Below are positions 11,800-23,435 of a stretch of 64,000 nt of DNA, in pieces. How positions within the stretch are numbered: the stretch's first letter is position 1; each line of letters opens with the position of its first letter. The notes beneath the pieces are model-generated. The model was not told the DNA's origin and did no database searches. It worked only from the letters and a program-made list of their open reading frames with translations. Both the position numbers and the translations under genes were made by a program. Source of the DNA: Serendipita indica DSM 11827 (lineage: Eukaryota; Basidiomycota; Agaricomycetes; Sebacinales; Serendipitaceae); the NCBI GenBank assembly GCA_910890315.1, contig CAJVGD010000014.1, positions 310,001 through 374,000 on the forward strand, given 5' to 3'.

Positions 11800-13403
11800 C
11801 TATGTCGCTTCTCCTCTATGACGGTGAAATAAGTTGAGGAACCAGGCCGAGTTCGATGGAGAGAGGCTGGCCATCGACCTCTTGGGTGAGGTGAGGGATG
11901 GTGTGGACGGGATGGACGACGGAGGTGAATCCGTTGACGCCGCCGAGCTTCCGCTCGACTTTTCACCTGTATCCGGCACTTCGAGAACTCGTCGAAGATC
12001 TGCTTCGTTGCTCTCGACCGGTGAAAGGGTGGGCGTGGAAAGAGAAGGAACAGTGACAGTCCGTTCCTCTTGCGAGCTTTGGATCGCCAACTCTGTAATG
12101 AGCATCGTGAGCTCTGCCTCCTCCCACTTGACCGCGGGTTCTGCACCGGTCTCTATCACGTCTGCCAGGTTTCTGTATAGCTCCTGATAGGAGCCTCGAA
12201 TGGAGGGTACCACTTCGCTCCTCACATCGTTTCCCTTGTCGTCGAACGCGGTTTCAAGTGTACCCCACAGTTCTTCTGGTTCGACGCCAAAGTCTTCTCT
12301 GTTGAATGCGCGATGCCCGTCATGCTGCATCTGTCCCTCTTGTGCGTCAAATCCATACTTGCTGTAGGTTGCTTTGGAGCCACGAACGATGAAGCGCAGT
12401 TGCGGTTTGCGGGCGGAGAGAAGGTGCCCGCGCAATGTCGCCGTCGTGGTATGCAATTTTGACCTGGTGGGTAAATAGTGTAGTATGACCGTAAACTAAG
12501 AGGGTTTAGCTTGGCCTTGATAACGAAGCTAGAGGGGACGCACATCATCGTCGACCTTGGGATCACCAGTTCCGCGAATGTTCTTGATGAAGGCGGTCAC
12601 TTTGTCCGGCCGTCCAAAGCACTTTAGTGCTTGGTCGATCAAGTGCGGTCCAAGACTGTAGAACTGTCCACCGCCAGGGATGGCACTCTCCTTCCAGCTG
12701 CCTTTCAAAAAGTTTCGGTAACGATCATAGCTGACGCCAGGTTCAGCTCTCCGCATCCTTTCGAGATATTAAACTCACTGGGACTCGTAGTCTGTAATGT
12801 TGCCCAATCGTCCTTGCCGGATGAGCTGTTGGAGGGTGAGGTAGTCCGAGTCCCATCTTCGGTTCTGGAAGGCGTAGAGAACTCGGTTGCGTTGCTTTGC
12901 AATTACACCGAGACTCTGTGCCTCGCTGTAGGATACCGTGACTGGTTTGTCGAGTAAGACTGCCGATAACGATCAGCCGCGCTATTCGGCCAAGGCGGAT
13001 TGCGCACCGTGCTTTCCGGCCTCGAGTGCAGACTGGAGATTATCAATCAGACAAGATCAATAGCTCTAAAAACACTGTACCTTTGCAAAATTATAATGTG
13101 TCGCAGTTGGCGTGGCCACCACAATCTGTGCCCCTTCGGTCAGAGGATCTCCACAGAAGTACACATGCTGAATGCACTACGCACCAGATCAACGTCTTCT
13201 TTCGTTAATACGTCTTCTAATCTGGCTAAGTACTGTGTTCCTGTCCCAAACTTGTCCGCGAATGTGCCATTTTCGAGCTCGGGAGGAGCGGATGTGTCAA
13301 CGACGTAGGCCAGGGTGAACAAAGGTTGCAAGCTGAGAATCAGAGGTACATGGAATCCGACGCCTGCGATTCCGAGACCGATTACGGCGGCGCGGATAGG
13401 CAT
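11800..13403 (-). CDS. Gfo/Idh/MocA-family NAD(P)-dependent oxidoreductase, copy 1
   Basis: Predicted cytosolic dehydrogenase acting on a sugar, inositol or related polyol with bound NAD(P). The start at 13401-13403 gives MPIRAAVIGLGIAGVGFHVP, a Rossmann GxGxxG-type loop. Later exons read a DKPVTVSYSEAQ-like catalytic-lysine motif, AFQNRRWDSDYLTLQ and SYDRYRNFLKGSWKESA. They continue with GPHLIDQALKCFGRPDKVTA, RFIVRGSKATYSKYGFDAQE and the C-terminal alpha/beta domain to KWEEAELTMLITELAIQSS. These match Gfo/Idh/MocA N- and C-terminal domains. The substrate is not predictable. Compared with copy 2 (27.3-28.6 kb), this protein has an extra Ser/Thr/Pro-rich tail of about 70 residues after the enzyme domain, before TAG at 11800-11802. 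About four to five short introns. Confidence 0.88.
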
Positions 13404-14466
13404 AGCTGGGTGGCAAGTTATCAGGCGGTAATATCAAGCTGCCCTGTAGATTTTAAGAGAGGTGCTGCTTGAGCCGGAAGGGATATCGAAGTCGGGTTCA
13501 AATAGCAGCGCTGAGCACGTTTGACATCAGAAGTCGCTTACTACTACATCGCCGATGGTGAGACCGCGCCTTACGTCGGGTTACCAAGATGCATCTTTTG
13601 GCGCAAGAGTCCGAAATGAGACTGACGTATGATTGGCGCGTCAGCGATCAATGCTCTAGTCTAAATCCAAGATCTTACCGGCTGGAGATTTGCGGCTCTT
13701 ATCCCAGATAGTAAGTCAGCGAGTTAACATGGCCTTGGGATGGTGGATAACCTTGATCTGGGGATGATAACCGCGTTAATGAGGCTCCTGACTTGAATGC
13801 TTGTAAGTCAATCAGTGGCATCAATTTGACTCAATATTCTACCGTGTCCCAAGACTCACGTATGCTTCAAGGCCCAACGTATATTACTCCACCCGAGGTC
13901 GGCGCTCAACTTCAAAGTCACTCCGTCCAGCGACGACGCGGAGTTGATATAGTAAACTGCAGTACAGTTTCTTCTGTGAATCTTCATGGGCACTCTCCTA
14001 CTTGCAAGATCTACAGTACCTGACCGGGATTCATGAATCTGCAGGCTTATAAGCGGAGAAATAATCACTTACCCTTTCGAGTGATCACTGAGATTCCTGA
14101 GTTTCGTAACACGTCGTTGTCAGCCCAGTCGGTGTAGCAGAGAAAGACCAGGATTATCTTGACACAACATTGAGGTACCACAACGAGCCATTTACGTATG
14201 TAGATTCGAGGACGGGTTCAAGTAACACCTCCAGCTGCGCATACGCACATACCGGACACAACTTGTTATGAGGTCGCCAATGACCGCCACATTCGGACTT
14301 ATCTTGTAAACTCGAGCATTTAGCTGGTTTTTATAGACATCTCGCCGTGAACTCGTACGCATTTCACATTGTCCAGCTGCTGGCGCGTGATCCAAGATGT
14401 GCTCCAGCCGGTGTCCAACACCCTAAAGAATTGAATGGCCATTATCGATATCATACCTAGCCATGG
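13404..14466. other. Intergenic, about 1 kb, no gene recognised
   Basis: This lies between the start of the oxidoreductase and the stop of the V-ATPase gene, so it should hold the promoter of the former and the 3' end of the latter. No coding frame, RNA gene or mobile-element signature was recognised on either strand. Confidence 0.55.
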
Positions 14467-16022
14467 CTAGTTTACAACCCTCGGTACCTCGACAAACACA
14501 AAGTCGAATATCTCTTCCTCCATCAGAGCCGCGTACTCGCCTCCAAACTCTGCAGTGTCCGCGCCTCCACTACCACCCTTGGCCTTGGATCCCTTGGAAC
14601 GTGGAGCGAGATAGGAAAAGTGAGATGAAAGATTTGAGACCAGCTTCTTTGACGCTTTGGCGTCTGGGATGATGGCAAGTCCAACAAAGTCGGCTGGAGG
14701 ACCATATCGAAGGACACTCTCGACAAAGAGTCGGACAACTTTGAGATGAACAAACGCTTGGAAGGCTTCTGAAAAGTTTGTTCTGGATAGCGTCAAGAGC
14801 TCTTTCTGTACAGGTGGTCAACTTGAGCGTCTCGAGAGGACCAGGCGTACCCAGAGTTCCTTTTCGGACACTTCCGACGACGCTAGCTCCTTTTGCTGCT
14901 TCTCGAGCGCCTCTTCATCGAATGTAAAGTCGCGCAGGATGTATCTAATGCAATGAGGGATTGCCTCTCGCAAGAAAGGGCACCCACTTGTTTTCTCTCA
15001 ACTTTTGTGCAAACTCGTCATGCACTCTCTTGAATATTGTCACGGAGTAGAGAGCAAAGTCATCGTCGGCGGCAATCTTCCTGAGGGAACCATTGGCATC
15101 TGGATGTCATAGGAGTCTGAATACCTACGATGACGAGCGAGGAACAACCATGGAGGCCAGTCGTTCATACTTTTGCTCCCAATCCTTGGTTTGCATCCTA
15201 TCGGGGCGAGGCTTCAGAAGGGGAGGAGGCAATTCTGGAAAACTGACTTTGGAACTGCCACTAGCAGTGTCTCAAGATATTCCGAATCGACCACGAAATC
15301 ATCCCGTTTCACTACGTCGTTGAGTGTCCGGACGGAAAGATTGCCTCTGTGATCCGTCAGGGGTTGTTCATAATGATGCGAGTACTGACGTTCGTTTGCG
15401 CTGCATCTGCACAAGTTGTCCCTTGGCGAGATTGTAGCTGTTCAACTTTGCCTTCATGACGCCGTCGATCGAGGTCATCTCCTGATAAGCCGTCAGAGCA
15501 GCTCGTTTGTACGTATCTGCTAGCTCGCCTTGTTCAAAGTATCCACAATGTCCTTGAGACTTCGATTGATGCCGTATTTGCCAGTGTTCCATCGCCACCC
15601 TTTCAAGATGTAATCGTCGCATAGTTGTTCGTTGACGAGAGTGTGCTGCTCCAAACGCGTAGGATCATTGTTCAATAGATTTCTCAACGTCTCTACAATC
15701 TTTGCCACCGCAGAAGTGAAGAATCCGTCAATCTTTGGCAGTTCCTCTGAGATGGTCAAGAGATCGTCCAGAGTTCCTGCCTTTGAGAAGCCCAGAGCGT
15801 ATACATTTCGAGGATTGGATCACATATAGACGCGCTTCGTCAGACAAAACTGGCCAAGGAGAACAGAGCACAGACCTTGAGCTGCGGCACGGCCAAGTCG
15901 CTAATGCTTGTACGTGGGAGTGCACGCGCGTACTCGAGTTTCTGTCTCAAATTGGGCAACAAGTTTTCCGCATCACCATCATTTGGCACAGCGATGAGCC
16001 AGACGCTGAGATCGGACGGCAT
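14467..16022 (-). CDS. VMA5: V-type proton ATPase subunit C (V1 sector)
   Basis: Subunit C forms a peripheral stalk of the vacuolar H+-ATPase, holds V1 to V0 and is released on regulated disassembly. The start at 16020-16022 gives [20 protein letters not shown]. Further family text includes [40 protein letters not shown] and [13 protein letters not shown]. These are followed by [40 protein letters not shown] and, near the end, [19 protein letters not shown]. The last residues, [12 protein letters not shown], precede TAG at 14467-14469. Usual length is about 390 residues; the visible exons fit this with about eight short introns. The 181 bp between this start and the divergent sulfurtransferase start is presumably a shared promoter region. 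Confidence 0.93.
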
Positions 16023-16203
16023 CCTTTAAGTGGGTGTATGGCGCGACGGGCAAATCCCAACAACCAAATTGCTTTAGCTCTCCCGAATTCACCGAGTCGA
16101 ACTATACAGCTCTAGACGGATCGCCAGCCAAAAACTCGCCGTCGTCGCGGTGCTCAAGTTGCTTGGACCGCACGTCGCCACCGTCATTGACTGCGTGGCC
16201 CGA

Positions 16204-18244
16204 ATGCGACTCTTAACGTGTTCTAGAATCGGATCATCAACACTATCGTCTCCTACATTTGGAAATTTGCGTCGTGCGGCCATGTCGAGCGTGGCAAATA
16301 CCCGCAGGTCATTGCTCCTGACGCCCAACGAGGCCCATACGCTCCCGAAAGCGTCTACAAAGTTTCTGGATGCGACGTGGTTTATGCCTAACTCGCCTCG
16401 GAATGCCAAACAAGAGTTTGTCAAGCGGCATATTCCTGGCGCGCAATTCTTCGACTTGGATGAGGTTGCGTCGCCAAACGAGCTCGGGTTGAAGCATATG
16501 ATGCCCTCTCCTCAGCAGTTCAAAGAGGCTTGCGGTGCGTGATTTCCTGCCATGTGGATGATGATAGCATCAGAATTTGCCTCTTTGTCGTTTTGCAACT
16601 ATCACAAGCGTCGACTAATTTGAGTTTGTCAGACAACTTTGGTATTTCACGTGAAGATGCGGTCGTTCTGTGAGTTGCCTTTATTGCTGATACACCGTGA
16701 TTACTTACCAGAGGTAGTTACGACACACACGGGATATTTAGCTCGCCTCGAGCTCTATTCACCTTCAAGGTACGCGGCTTTGCCTAGGCCCTCCCCTTGC
16801 ACTTGGCTTTTCGACGCCTACCCCGCGTCTGTTTTCTCCAACTCTATATGGGCCGGAAAATTCGCTCCTCCGATGATTCTCATTGATCGATCTAGTCGTT
16901 TGGTCACCCCAATGCATTTGTTCTCAACGGCGGTCTACCAGCCTGGCTCGACCAGGGGTTGAGTGTCGAAGATGGCAGCGGACATGCCTCGACGACAACG
17001 ATCAAGGGAGCGTATCCCATACCAAAGCTGGATCAGGGAATCATTCGATGTATGTTGTTTTCTCTCGCCCTCGGTCCCTTACCCCTATGTTGATGTGTGA
17101 ACACTCTTTCCCAAAGCGTACGAGGAGATGATAGGAAACGCCGAGCGCAGTTGCCCGACGCTGAACTTGTGCTAGACGCTCGACCTACTGCAAGGTACGA
17201 ACCGATACAGATGTTCGCTTCTTGTCCACTCGCTCGCCCCAGCCCGTGGTTCCCAACCTTGCTCATGCCTGCCCATGATCCCCGCACTATGTGCACACGC
17301 TCCCCATGTCGAATTTGTGCATATTTGCACGCTCTGTACGCCAAGCGAGTCCGCTGCTGATGGCCTTCTCACACTGCGTCAAACAAACCCCGCGCCACCC
17401 CCTTGGACGCCAAACCATGACTTCTGACCGGTAATTTCACAGATTTACGGGAGCCGCGCCCGAGCCGCGCGCTGGCTTATCATCTGGTCATATGCCCAAT
17501 AGTGTTTCGATACCGTTTAACGCGCTACTGGCTACGCATAGTGTACGTATTAAACGTCAAATTCAAGGCGCGATGGGAGATGACGAGCGGTTGATAGGGG
17601 TCCAATGAGGGGCAGGCGACATATACGACACTATTGCCGGCGGACGAGCTCAGGGCAAAGCTGGTCGAACTGCTATCTACACCATCGAACTGGGCACGTG
17701 GTGGTGGCGTAAAGGGATCCGAGTCCGGGGCGGACGGAGAAGCCATCCTAGGTCGCATCTTGCGCGGGGAGCAGCCTGCAGTAGCGAGCTGTGGCAGTGG
17801 GATGACTGCGTGTGTAATTTGGCTCGCGTTGCAGGAATTAACGGGCGGTGCGCAGGCGATTGCGCTGTACGATGAGGTGAGTGTCTCTCACGGTAGAGGA
17901 CCCCGGCAGACCCACTGCTATTTTTCCCTTGGGGTTAAACGTCTTTTAGCGGCTATTGGCCGGCTGTGGTTGGCTCGAGCTATCATCGCCTCATCCTAGA
18001 TTGGATAGCAGATTGTCTTTGACCCGTTAGATCGGAGATTGTGGACAACCTCGGAGGTGAAGTCCTTTGCACGCGGACGAGCGATTCGAGCGATTCGAAC
18101 CATTCGACCCTGTATAGCCTCTGGGCGCGGTGGGATCAGCGCCTTTAGATTCTGCACTGCTGACGAGTTGTTTGTCCCTAGTCGTGGACGGGATATGCGA
18201 TGCGTTCTACGAGTCGTATCCTGAAGAGTGTTGACGAGACCTAA
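16204..18244 (+). CDS. Two-domain sulfurtransferase (3-mercaptopyruvate/thiosulfate, Tum1 type) with an apparent frameshift
   Basis: Rhodanese-fold enzyme that transfers sulfur from mercaptopyruvate or thiosulfate; Tum1 also feeds tRNA thiolation. From ATG 16204 the N-terminus (MRLLTCSRIG..., Arg/Ser-rich, few acids) looks like a mitochondrial presequence; a downstream ATG at 16282 could give a cytosolic form. Domain 1: TKFLDATWFMPNSPRNAKQE, RHIPGAQFFDLDEV, then a YDTHGIFSSPRALFTFK-like segment and GHPNAFVLNGGLPAWLDQG. Domain 2: LVLDARPTAR, TGAAPEPRAGLSSGHMPNSV and the active-site loop CGSGMTACVIWLAL, with the catalytic Cys. After YDE, a 305-bp intron (17877-18181) leads to SWTGYAMRSTSRILKSVDET and TAA. 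In the exon at about 17117-17190, SYEEMIGNAERS and DAELVLDARP lie in different frames, so one base appears missing (see findings). Confidence 0.85.
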
Positions 18245-18562
18245 GCCCAAGCTGTCGCCCAAGCCAGGGACCGAGGAGTGGGAGGTGTGTCTGTCCAGCA
18301 AGGGCGCCATAAGCGCAGATTTGGTATTGCAAATTCACATCAGCTTTCTTTTTGAATTTTGAATGGGTATTTAGTTAATGCGGGCCTAACCCCCCGCATA
18401 TATAACTGAGCCCATGACCATTACTTCGCCCACTTCTTAGAGTCGCCCCACCTGCCCGTTCCATCCATTCGACCCGCCGTCGTCTGCGCCTCTGCGTCGT
18501 CGTCGTAATTCTCGTCGTCTGCACTCGACATTTGCCGACGACGCTGCTGATTACATAACATC
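18245..18562. promoter_or_regulatory. Intergenic region upstream of the GPCR gene
   Basis: No coding frame is recognised in these 318 bp. A TATATAA motif occurs near 18400 (CATATATAACTGAG), about 160 bp before the GPCR start codon, and could be a TATA element. Confidence 0.35.
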
Positions 18563-20997
18563 ATGGCTTCTACTGTTCCCTCGTTGCCACTCAGCGGCGG
18601 CAAGCACGCAGCCGTCATTGTACGTCCTTTTTACAATGCCTAGATGTGTAGAAAAGAGTTAACCAATGCACGATTGCAGATGACTGGTGTTATTGGTACT
18701 ATTTCGACACTTTCAGTCGCACTCCTCCTTCTCCATCTCTTCTCCGTCTCTTTCGTTTCCAACCGCGTCAATGCCAACAAGGATGAGCGAATCTTTTTGC
18801 GCATGCATCTCGGGTATGTCCAGGCGGAGTTTCCTTTCCCGGCCCATCCCTCCCGCCGCCTTCGCCTTTGGCCGATTTCTCCCTGTTCTGACACATCCCT
18901 TTAGTGCCTTTGTCGTCTGTCTCTTACTCTCCGACTTTGTTCAGGGAATCTCCGGCATGTTTCAGCTCGTATGGGCCAGCCACCGAGCCGTCACGATGAA
19001 CAAGCTCTGCACAGCTCAGGCATCAATGCTCCTCTTTGGTGACACGGGTACCGCGTTTTGGAACGCCGTAGTCGCCATTCATACGTTCTGGACCGTCGTG
19101 CTCGGTGCGTGACTCTATAGCGTCAGCCACTATGATATCTAATTTCCCACAATCGTGTCTGGTGCAGGCAAGCGCATGTCGACTGTCGCAGTCGCCCTGA
19201 TCATTGCTACCGGATGGACATTTTGTCTCATACTCAGTAAGTCTTCATCCCTGAGCCTCAGGCGCGCACCCCCATATTCACGCGCATCTCCCATCCAGCC
19301 GTCATTGGTCCGCTTGCAATCCAAACGCCTGAGCGCGGGCCGTTCTTTACAATTGCTGGAGCGTGGTCAGTATAAATCACATTCGCGCATCGGAGTTCGT
19401 AACTGAGATATTTGCAGGTGCTTCATCCAGAATGAATACTCTAAAGAACGAATCTACCTACATTACGTTCCAAGTGAGTTTGGAATCCTTCTGTATACCA
19501 GAAACATCGGCTGACCCCGATACAAAAGTGTTCATCTCTGCCTTTATCATCACCGTCCTCTATCTTCTAGTCGCCCTCGTCCTCTTCGGCATATTAATCG
19601 TTGATGGCACTAAATGGCGCTTTCGAGCACCCCCACGCCGCAAAGGCAACGGCATCCGCGACTTTTTCGGCCAATTTTCTTGGGGCCGCCTGGGCCTGCG
19701 ACCAAGTGCGAATACCAATACACTCTCGCATTCAGTTTCCTCGGGAGGCACACGATCCTTGGGCGTGCCGGGAGTAGGAACGGGCCGTGGCACAAACTCG
19801 ATCCGACTTGCCAGCGTCCCCCACCGCTCGACAAACGACCTCCACGATCCAATCTCCTCTGTCAATGGCGTCGCTGTTCAGAGCATTGACCTCACGAGTG
19901 CGCGTCCTGCGACTGGATCGACTGCGCATACGCGCGACGACTCGATGGACCATGAACGTGGCAGACCGAGCACGGCAAAGAAGATTAGCCTCCAGCAAAC
20001 CGACAAGCGGGAACAAAAACAGCAAGCCGCACAAGCGGCAACTCAAATGTCTGTGGGGCCCAATCAACCCAACGGCCGGAGTCTGCAGCTCAAGACGTTG
20101 GCCATCAAAATGTTATGGTATCCTGTCGTGTACCTCATTCTCATCCTCCCCATTGCCATTTCGCGTGTCGATTCGAGAGTCAAAGTCTCGCTTGACGTTA
20201 TGCTCGGCTTTTTGTGTCTGCTCTGGCTGATGGGCACGGCTAACACGATCATTTACGTCTGCACACGCCGTTTGGGTCCGACTCCGTGGGCGAGGAGGAA
20301 CACCATGTCGTTTTCGCGCACCAGGAGCAAGTCCGGCGGCGTCGGCGGTGGACGCGTCGAGCGATTCGATGCGACTGGGACCTCACGCAGTGTCGCTCCC
20401 GTTCAGATCCTCGTCAACCAGTATACGCATCATGCCACGGATGAGCAGCTCGTCAATATTACGCGCGAAAAGGCGACTTCGTCCATTGGGAGTGCGTACA
20501 CGGGACCGGATGTCCCTATCGTAGCCATGACGAAGAACGCGAGTGCCTTTGGTGGACGGGAGAGGATTCCTTCGGATAGCAAAGTTGGCTTTGACTTGGA
20601 GGATAATCGACAGAGCACACCCTACCACCTCCCGCGTACGTCTATCTATGGACGTCCACAGCCTGTCCCGAGCGTAGTACCGCAACAACAACAACAACAA
20701 CAACAACAACAGCAGCAGCAGCAGTCAACAATAGAGACTAGATCACCACCACGACCATTACCTCCACTCCCTACATCACCACCAGCCACCACGGAAATCC
20801 GCTTTGAAGAACCGCACCCATACTCTCGCGCACAGTCGCCCTCTCATCTCAACCGCAGCCTCTCTCACTCGAACGCGCAGACGCAGTCAAGGAGACACGA
20901 GGTCGCTGGATCGTATTACCTCGACGACGACCAAGACAGCCTCTACGCACCCTCGCAGCTCCGCCGATACTCGTCGACTGGTCCGCGCGCGTATTGA
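18563..20997 (+). CDS. Seven-transmembrane G-protein-coupled receptor (fungal cAMP-receptor-like/Git3-like) with polyQ tail
   Basis: Predicted plasma-membrane receptor coupled to heterotrimeric G proteins. Exon 1 (18563-18619) encodes the extracellular N-terminus. Hydrophobic segments follow in order: TM1 GVIGTISTLSVALLLLHLFS, TM2 AFVVCLLLSDFVQGISG, TM3 DTGTAFWNAVVAIHTFWTVV, TM4 TVAVALIIATGWTFCLIL, TM5 ISAFIITVLYLLVALVLFGI. A long intracellular loop of about 160 residues, Arg/Ser/Gln-rich, separates these from TM6 MLWYPVVYLILILPIAISRV and TM7 LDVMLGFLCLLWLMGTANTI. A cytoplasmic tail of about 240 residues contains 14 consecutive glutamines and proline-rich segments. TM3 ends at the intron after VVLG. 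Five introns fall in the N-terminal half. The LLLSDFVQG motif in TM2 and the long loop 3 match Dictyostelium cAMP-receptor-like fungal GPCRs; the ligand is unknown. Confidence 0.85.
20683..20724 (+). repeat. (CAA)9(CAG)5 trinucleotide repeat encoding polyglutamine
   Basis: Nine CAA codons followed by five CAG codons encode 14 glutamines in the cytoplasmic tail of the GPCR. Such tracts vary in length between strains. Confidence 0.95.
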
Positions 20998-21414
20998 TCG
21001 CCACCCTTTCCCCCCGCCGACTCGTACTTATTCTCTAAATCGACTCGTAATCTGAGATTGTAAAAGAATCATTTGCCAACCACCCTCGCCCACGCACCCA
21101 CCCACGCATTCAATGGGAATTATTCGACCACACGCTCGGATATTCCATCTCACACCATACCAACTACCATCATTTGTCCTAGAAAAATGTGTAGTTTTTT
21201 GACGTCTTGTTGTGCCTTCATCCTGGTCGTATAGCACCCATTCGTGTATCACCACCTAGGTCAATTATCAGGGAAATGCCTAGAACTCGTTCTGATCTTA
21301 GAGACTTCGAGAGTATATCTATTGCATGGCTGCCGACCCGAGGACTTTGCAGCATAAAATTGCCTACTATCATATCGCATAAAGCATTCTTCCAAACGTC
21401 CTCGTGATGGAAAC
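20998..21414. other. 3' flank of the GPCR gene
   Basis: GPCR 3' untranslated and intergenic sequence. No gene is recognised. Confidence 0.5.
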
Positions 21415-22453
21415 CTACCGGTAGCCGTACTTGGCTGCTCGTTCTTCTGCAAGGCCCAAGGCACGACGTCCTCGACGAACCTTTGCACCACTCTTCTGGC
21501 CTGCATCGTGACTCCGAAGAGGGTAAACTGGTGCGAGATTACTCCGTGTACCTCCTCGAGCTTCGGTTCATTCCGTCAAGCCTTCAACCTTTTCCCTCCG
21601 TTACGACTCCTCCGCCGGAGGGTCGTGTTATGCCAGGTTGTCGTGGCATGATCACGTCTCCGTGTAGACACTCCCGCTCCAGTCAGTCGCATCCGCTCAC
21701 TTGGCATGTAGCTCGTGTAACATGGAATAATGTCCCGGGTTATGTGCGTCGTTTGTCGTGTCTAAACCTGGGTTGGTCCTCGCCTCGTGCAAGGACAACC
21801 ACATGGGTAACTAATGAAGCGCTCGGCACGTCAATTCCAAGACAGGAAAAAGTGCGATGTCTTACCAGCGTTGCCGAAGGCGTCGATCTTTGTCCCTGCT
21901 GGGCTCTCCTTGTTACCGATCTGAAATATTGCCGATTCGTTCGCATCGGGGTAAAATAATATCTTCTCAGGATGAGAGAGGTGCGATCGTCGTAGTATCC
22001 CGCCGTTATTCTTGCCTCGCCTTGCTTGCTGGGAAAGAGTATGCAGGAAGCCTTCGCTTCTTGGCTTCTCTTGCTATCCGGCCCTACTCTATTTCTGTCG
22101 AGAAGGCCTCGACTCGATAGTTATCCCTATAATTAACCAGGTTGTCGAGGACGATGCCGAAGATGTCTATACCGAGGATGTACGGGTCGGCGGCGTAAAT
22201 AGGTTCAATGGCTGCGGAGCGAAATGCAGATGCCGGTTACTTCATGGCGAAGGTAATTATGGGTGGAGTTAGGCCCGTTCATGAGTATGCTGTGGGATCA
22301 AGATCCTACGCATCGAGGTGCTCTCCTATTGCTCAGTTGGGAGCGCATCGATTTGGGTGCGCAGTATGCAATAGTTGGTCAACCTCTCTTGAATGCGCTT
22401 TGCTTATGGGTGGGAAGCCGGGAGGTGCAGGCAGTTGGGGTCCACGTTCGATA
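21415..22453 (-). pseudogene. Decayed partial copy of the neighbouring unrecognised gene, with coding-like exons
   Basis: At about 22130-22453 the minus strand aligns, base for base over long stretches, with 23530-23915, the 3' part of the neighbouring gene. Here the frame is broken: LPTEQ is followed by TAG where the neighbour reads LPNEQQES, and the neighbour's GTACGT donor has become GATGCGT. Downstream, several minus-strand stretches still look coding: DPYILGIDIFGIVLDNL near 22.15-22.2 kb, HPEKILFYPDANESAIFQIG with NKESPAGTKIDAFGNAG and a GTAAGA donor near 21.88-21.95 kb, and a basic C-terminal frame GRRALGLAEERAAKYGYR ending at TAG 21415-21417. I could not join these in frame. It may be a relic, or the 3' part of an undetected gene. 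Confidence 0.4.
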
Positions 22454-23435
22454 AAATCCGATAAAAGGATATTATTTACTTACCTCTTTTTACTCTTGCG
22501 ACCTTGTGCGATCTTGGTGCGATACTGTGTCAGATGGCCCCTGGAGGGAAACAGTGACAGGGAAGGCGATCTTGTACTTATAGAATTTTATTTGTCTGAG
22601 TATCGACAGAGATTCCTCGCGGCACCCTTTGAGAAACGCAGTGGCCGAAGCTCGAGCTCAGCCAGACCAATTGAACAATTCGTCAAATAGACCGATCAAT
22701 ATATGGACAACGTTGGTATGTTTGCCTCAACTTTGAGAACAACTCCGCACCACTAGAAAGCCCAGCAAAGGGGATGGTGGCAAGTCGATCTCACCCGTGT
22801 ATAGGAGTCGTCATAGGCATACTCTGGAATCAGACCTTGTTTGGAGCGGCCTCTATATTTCGACAAGGGTCTGACTTGAAGAGCTGCAGATGTACTCCCC
22901 CACGCCATCATCCCGCCTCGACCGCAAACTCACTCGAAAGTCTTGACCTAGTCACTGCACGCACATCCGCTACTGACCGCTCGTATACACCACCAACCTG
23001 CCTCGACAATATCTTCATCTTGGTCTCCCCATACTACCGATGTGTATCACCTCTCGATCCATAAACCACAGCCTTCCAGTGTCTGCTCTATCTCCTAAGA
23101 ATTAGAAAGCTTAAGAGATTATTTTAAGACAACTTCTATAGCCTGGTCATATCATAGCACATAAACATTGTTCCACGTGCTCTTGAAAAGTGGTTCCACT
23201 ACCAGAGACTCCGTGGCGACTAGTGACACATCCAGATGCGCACGATGCCAATCGACAGAGATTTGTCCGTCATGATTCCCGATCAAATATCTTCAGTATG
23301 TAGGTGGGTTGCCTCGTTCCAGAGATAACTGGCATCCTGGTCCCATATTTCCAGTGCGAGTTGAAAACGACTAGGACGTAAACACCCGCCCCCCTTTGTC
23401 CAGTTCTGGCGGAGCTACTGTCCTCGCGGTTGTTC
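22454..23435. other. No gene recognised; relic-like sequence
   Basis: About 1 kb with no frame supported by splice signals or homology. Short minus-strand open pieces (for example near 22.48-22.62 kb, ending TKIAQGRKSKKR before a GTAAGT donor) may be exon remnants of the decayed copy. Confidence 0.4.

Noticed and set aside
21400-21760. Possible ribosomal RNA fragment (TTGACGGAATGAACC-like string on the minus strand)
   Set aside because: Only a short resemblance to a conserved 18S motif; the surrounding bases do not continue as rRNA.
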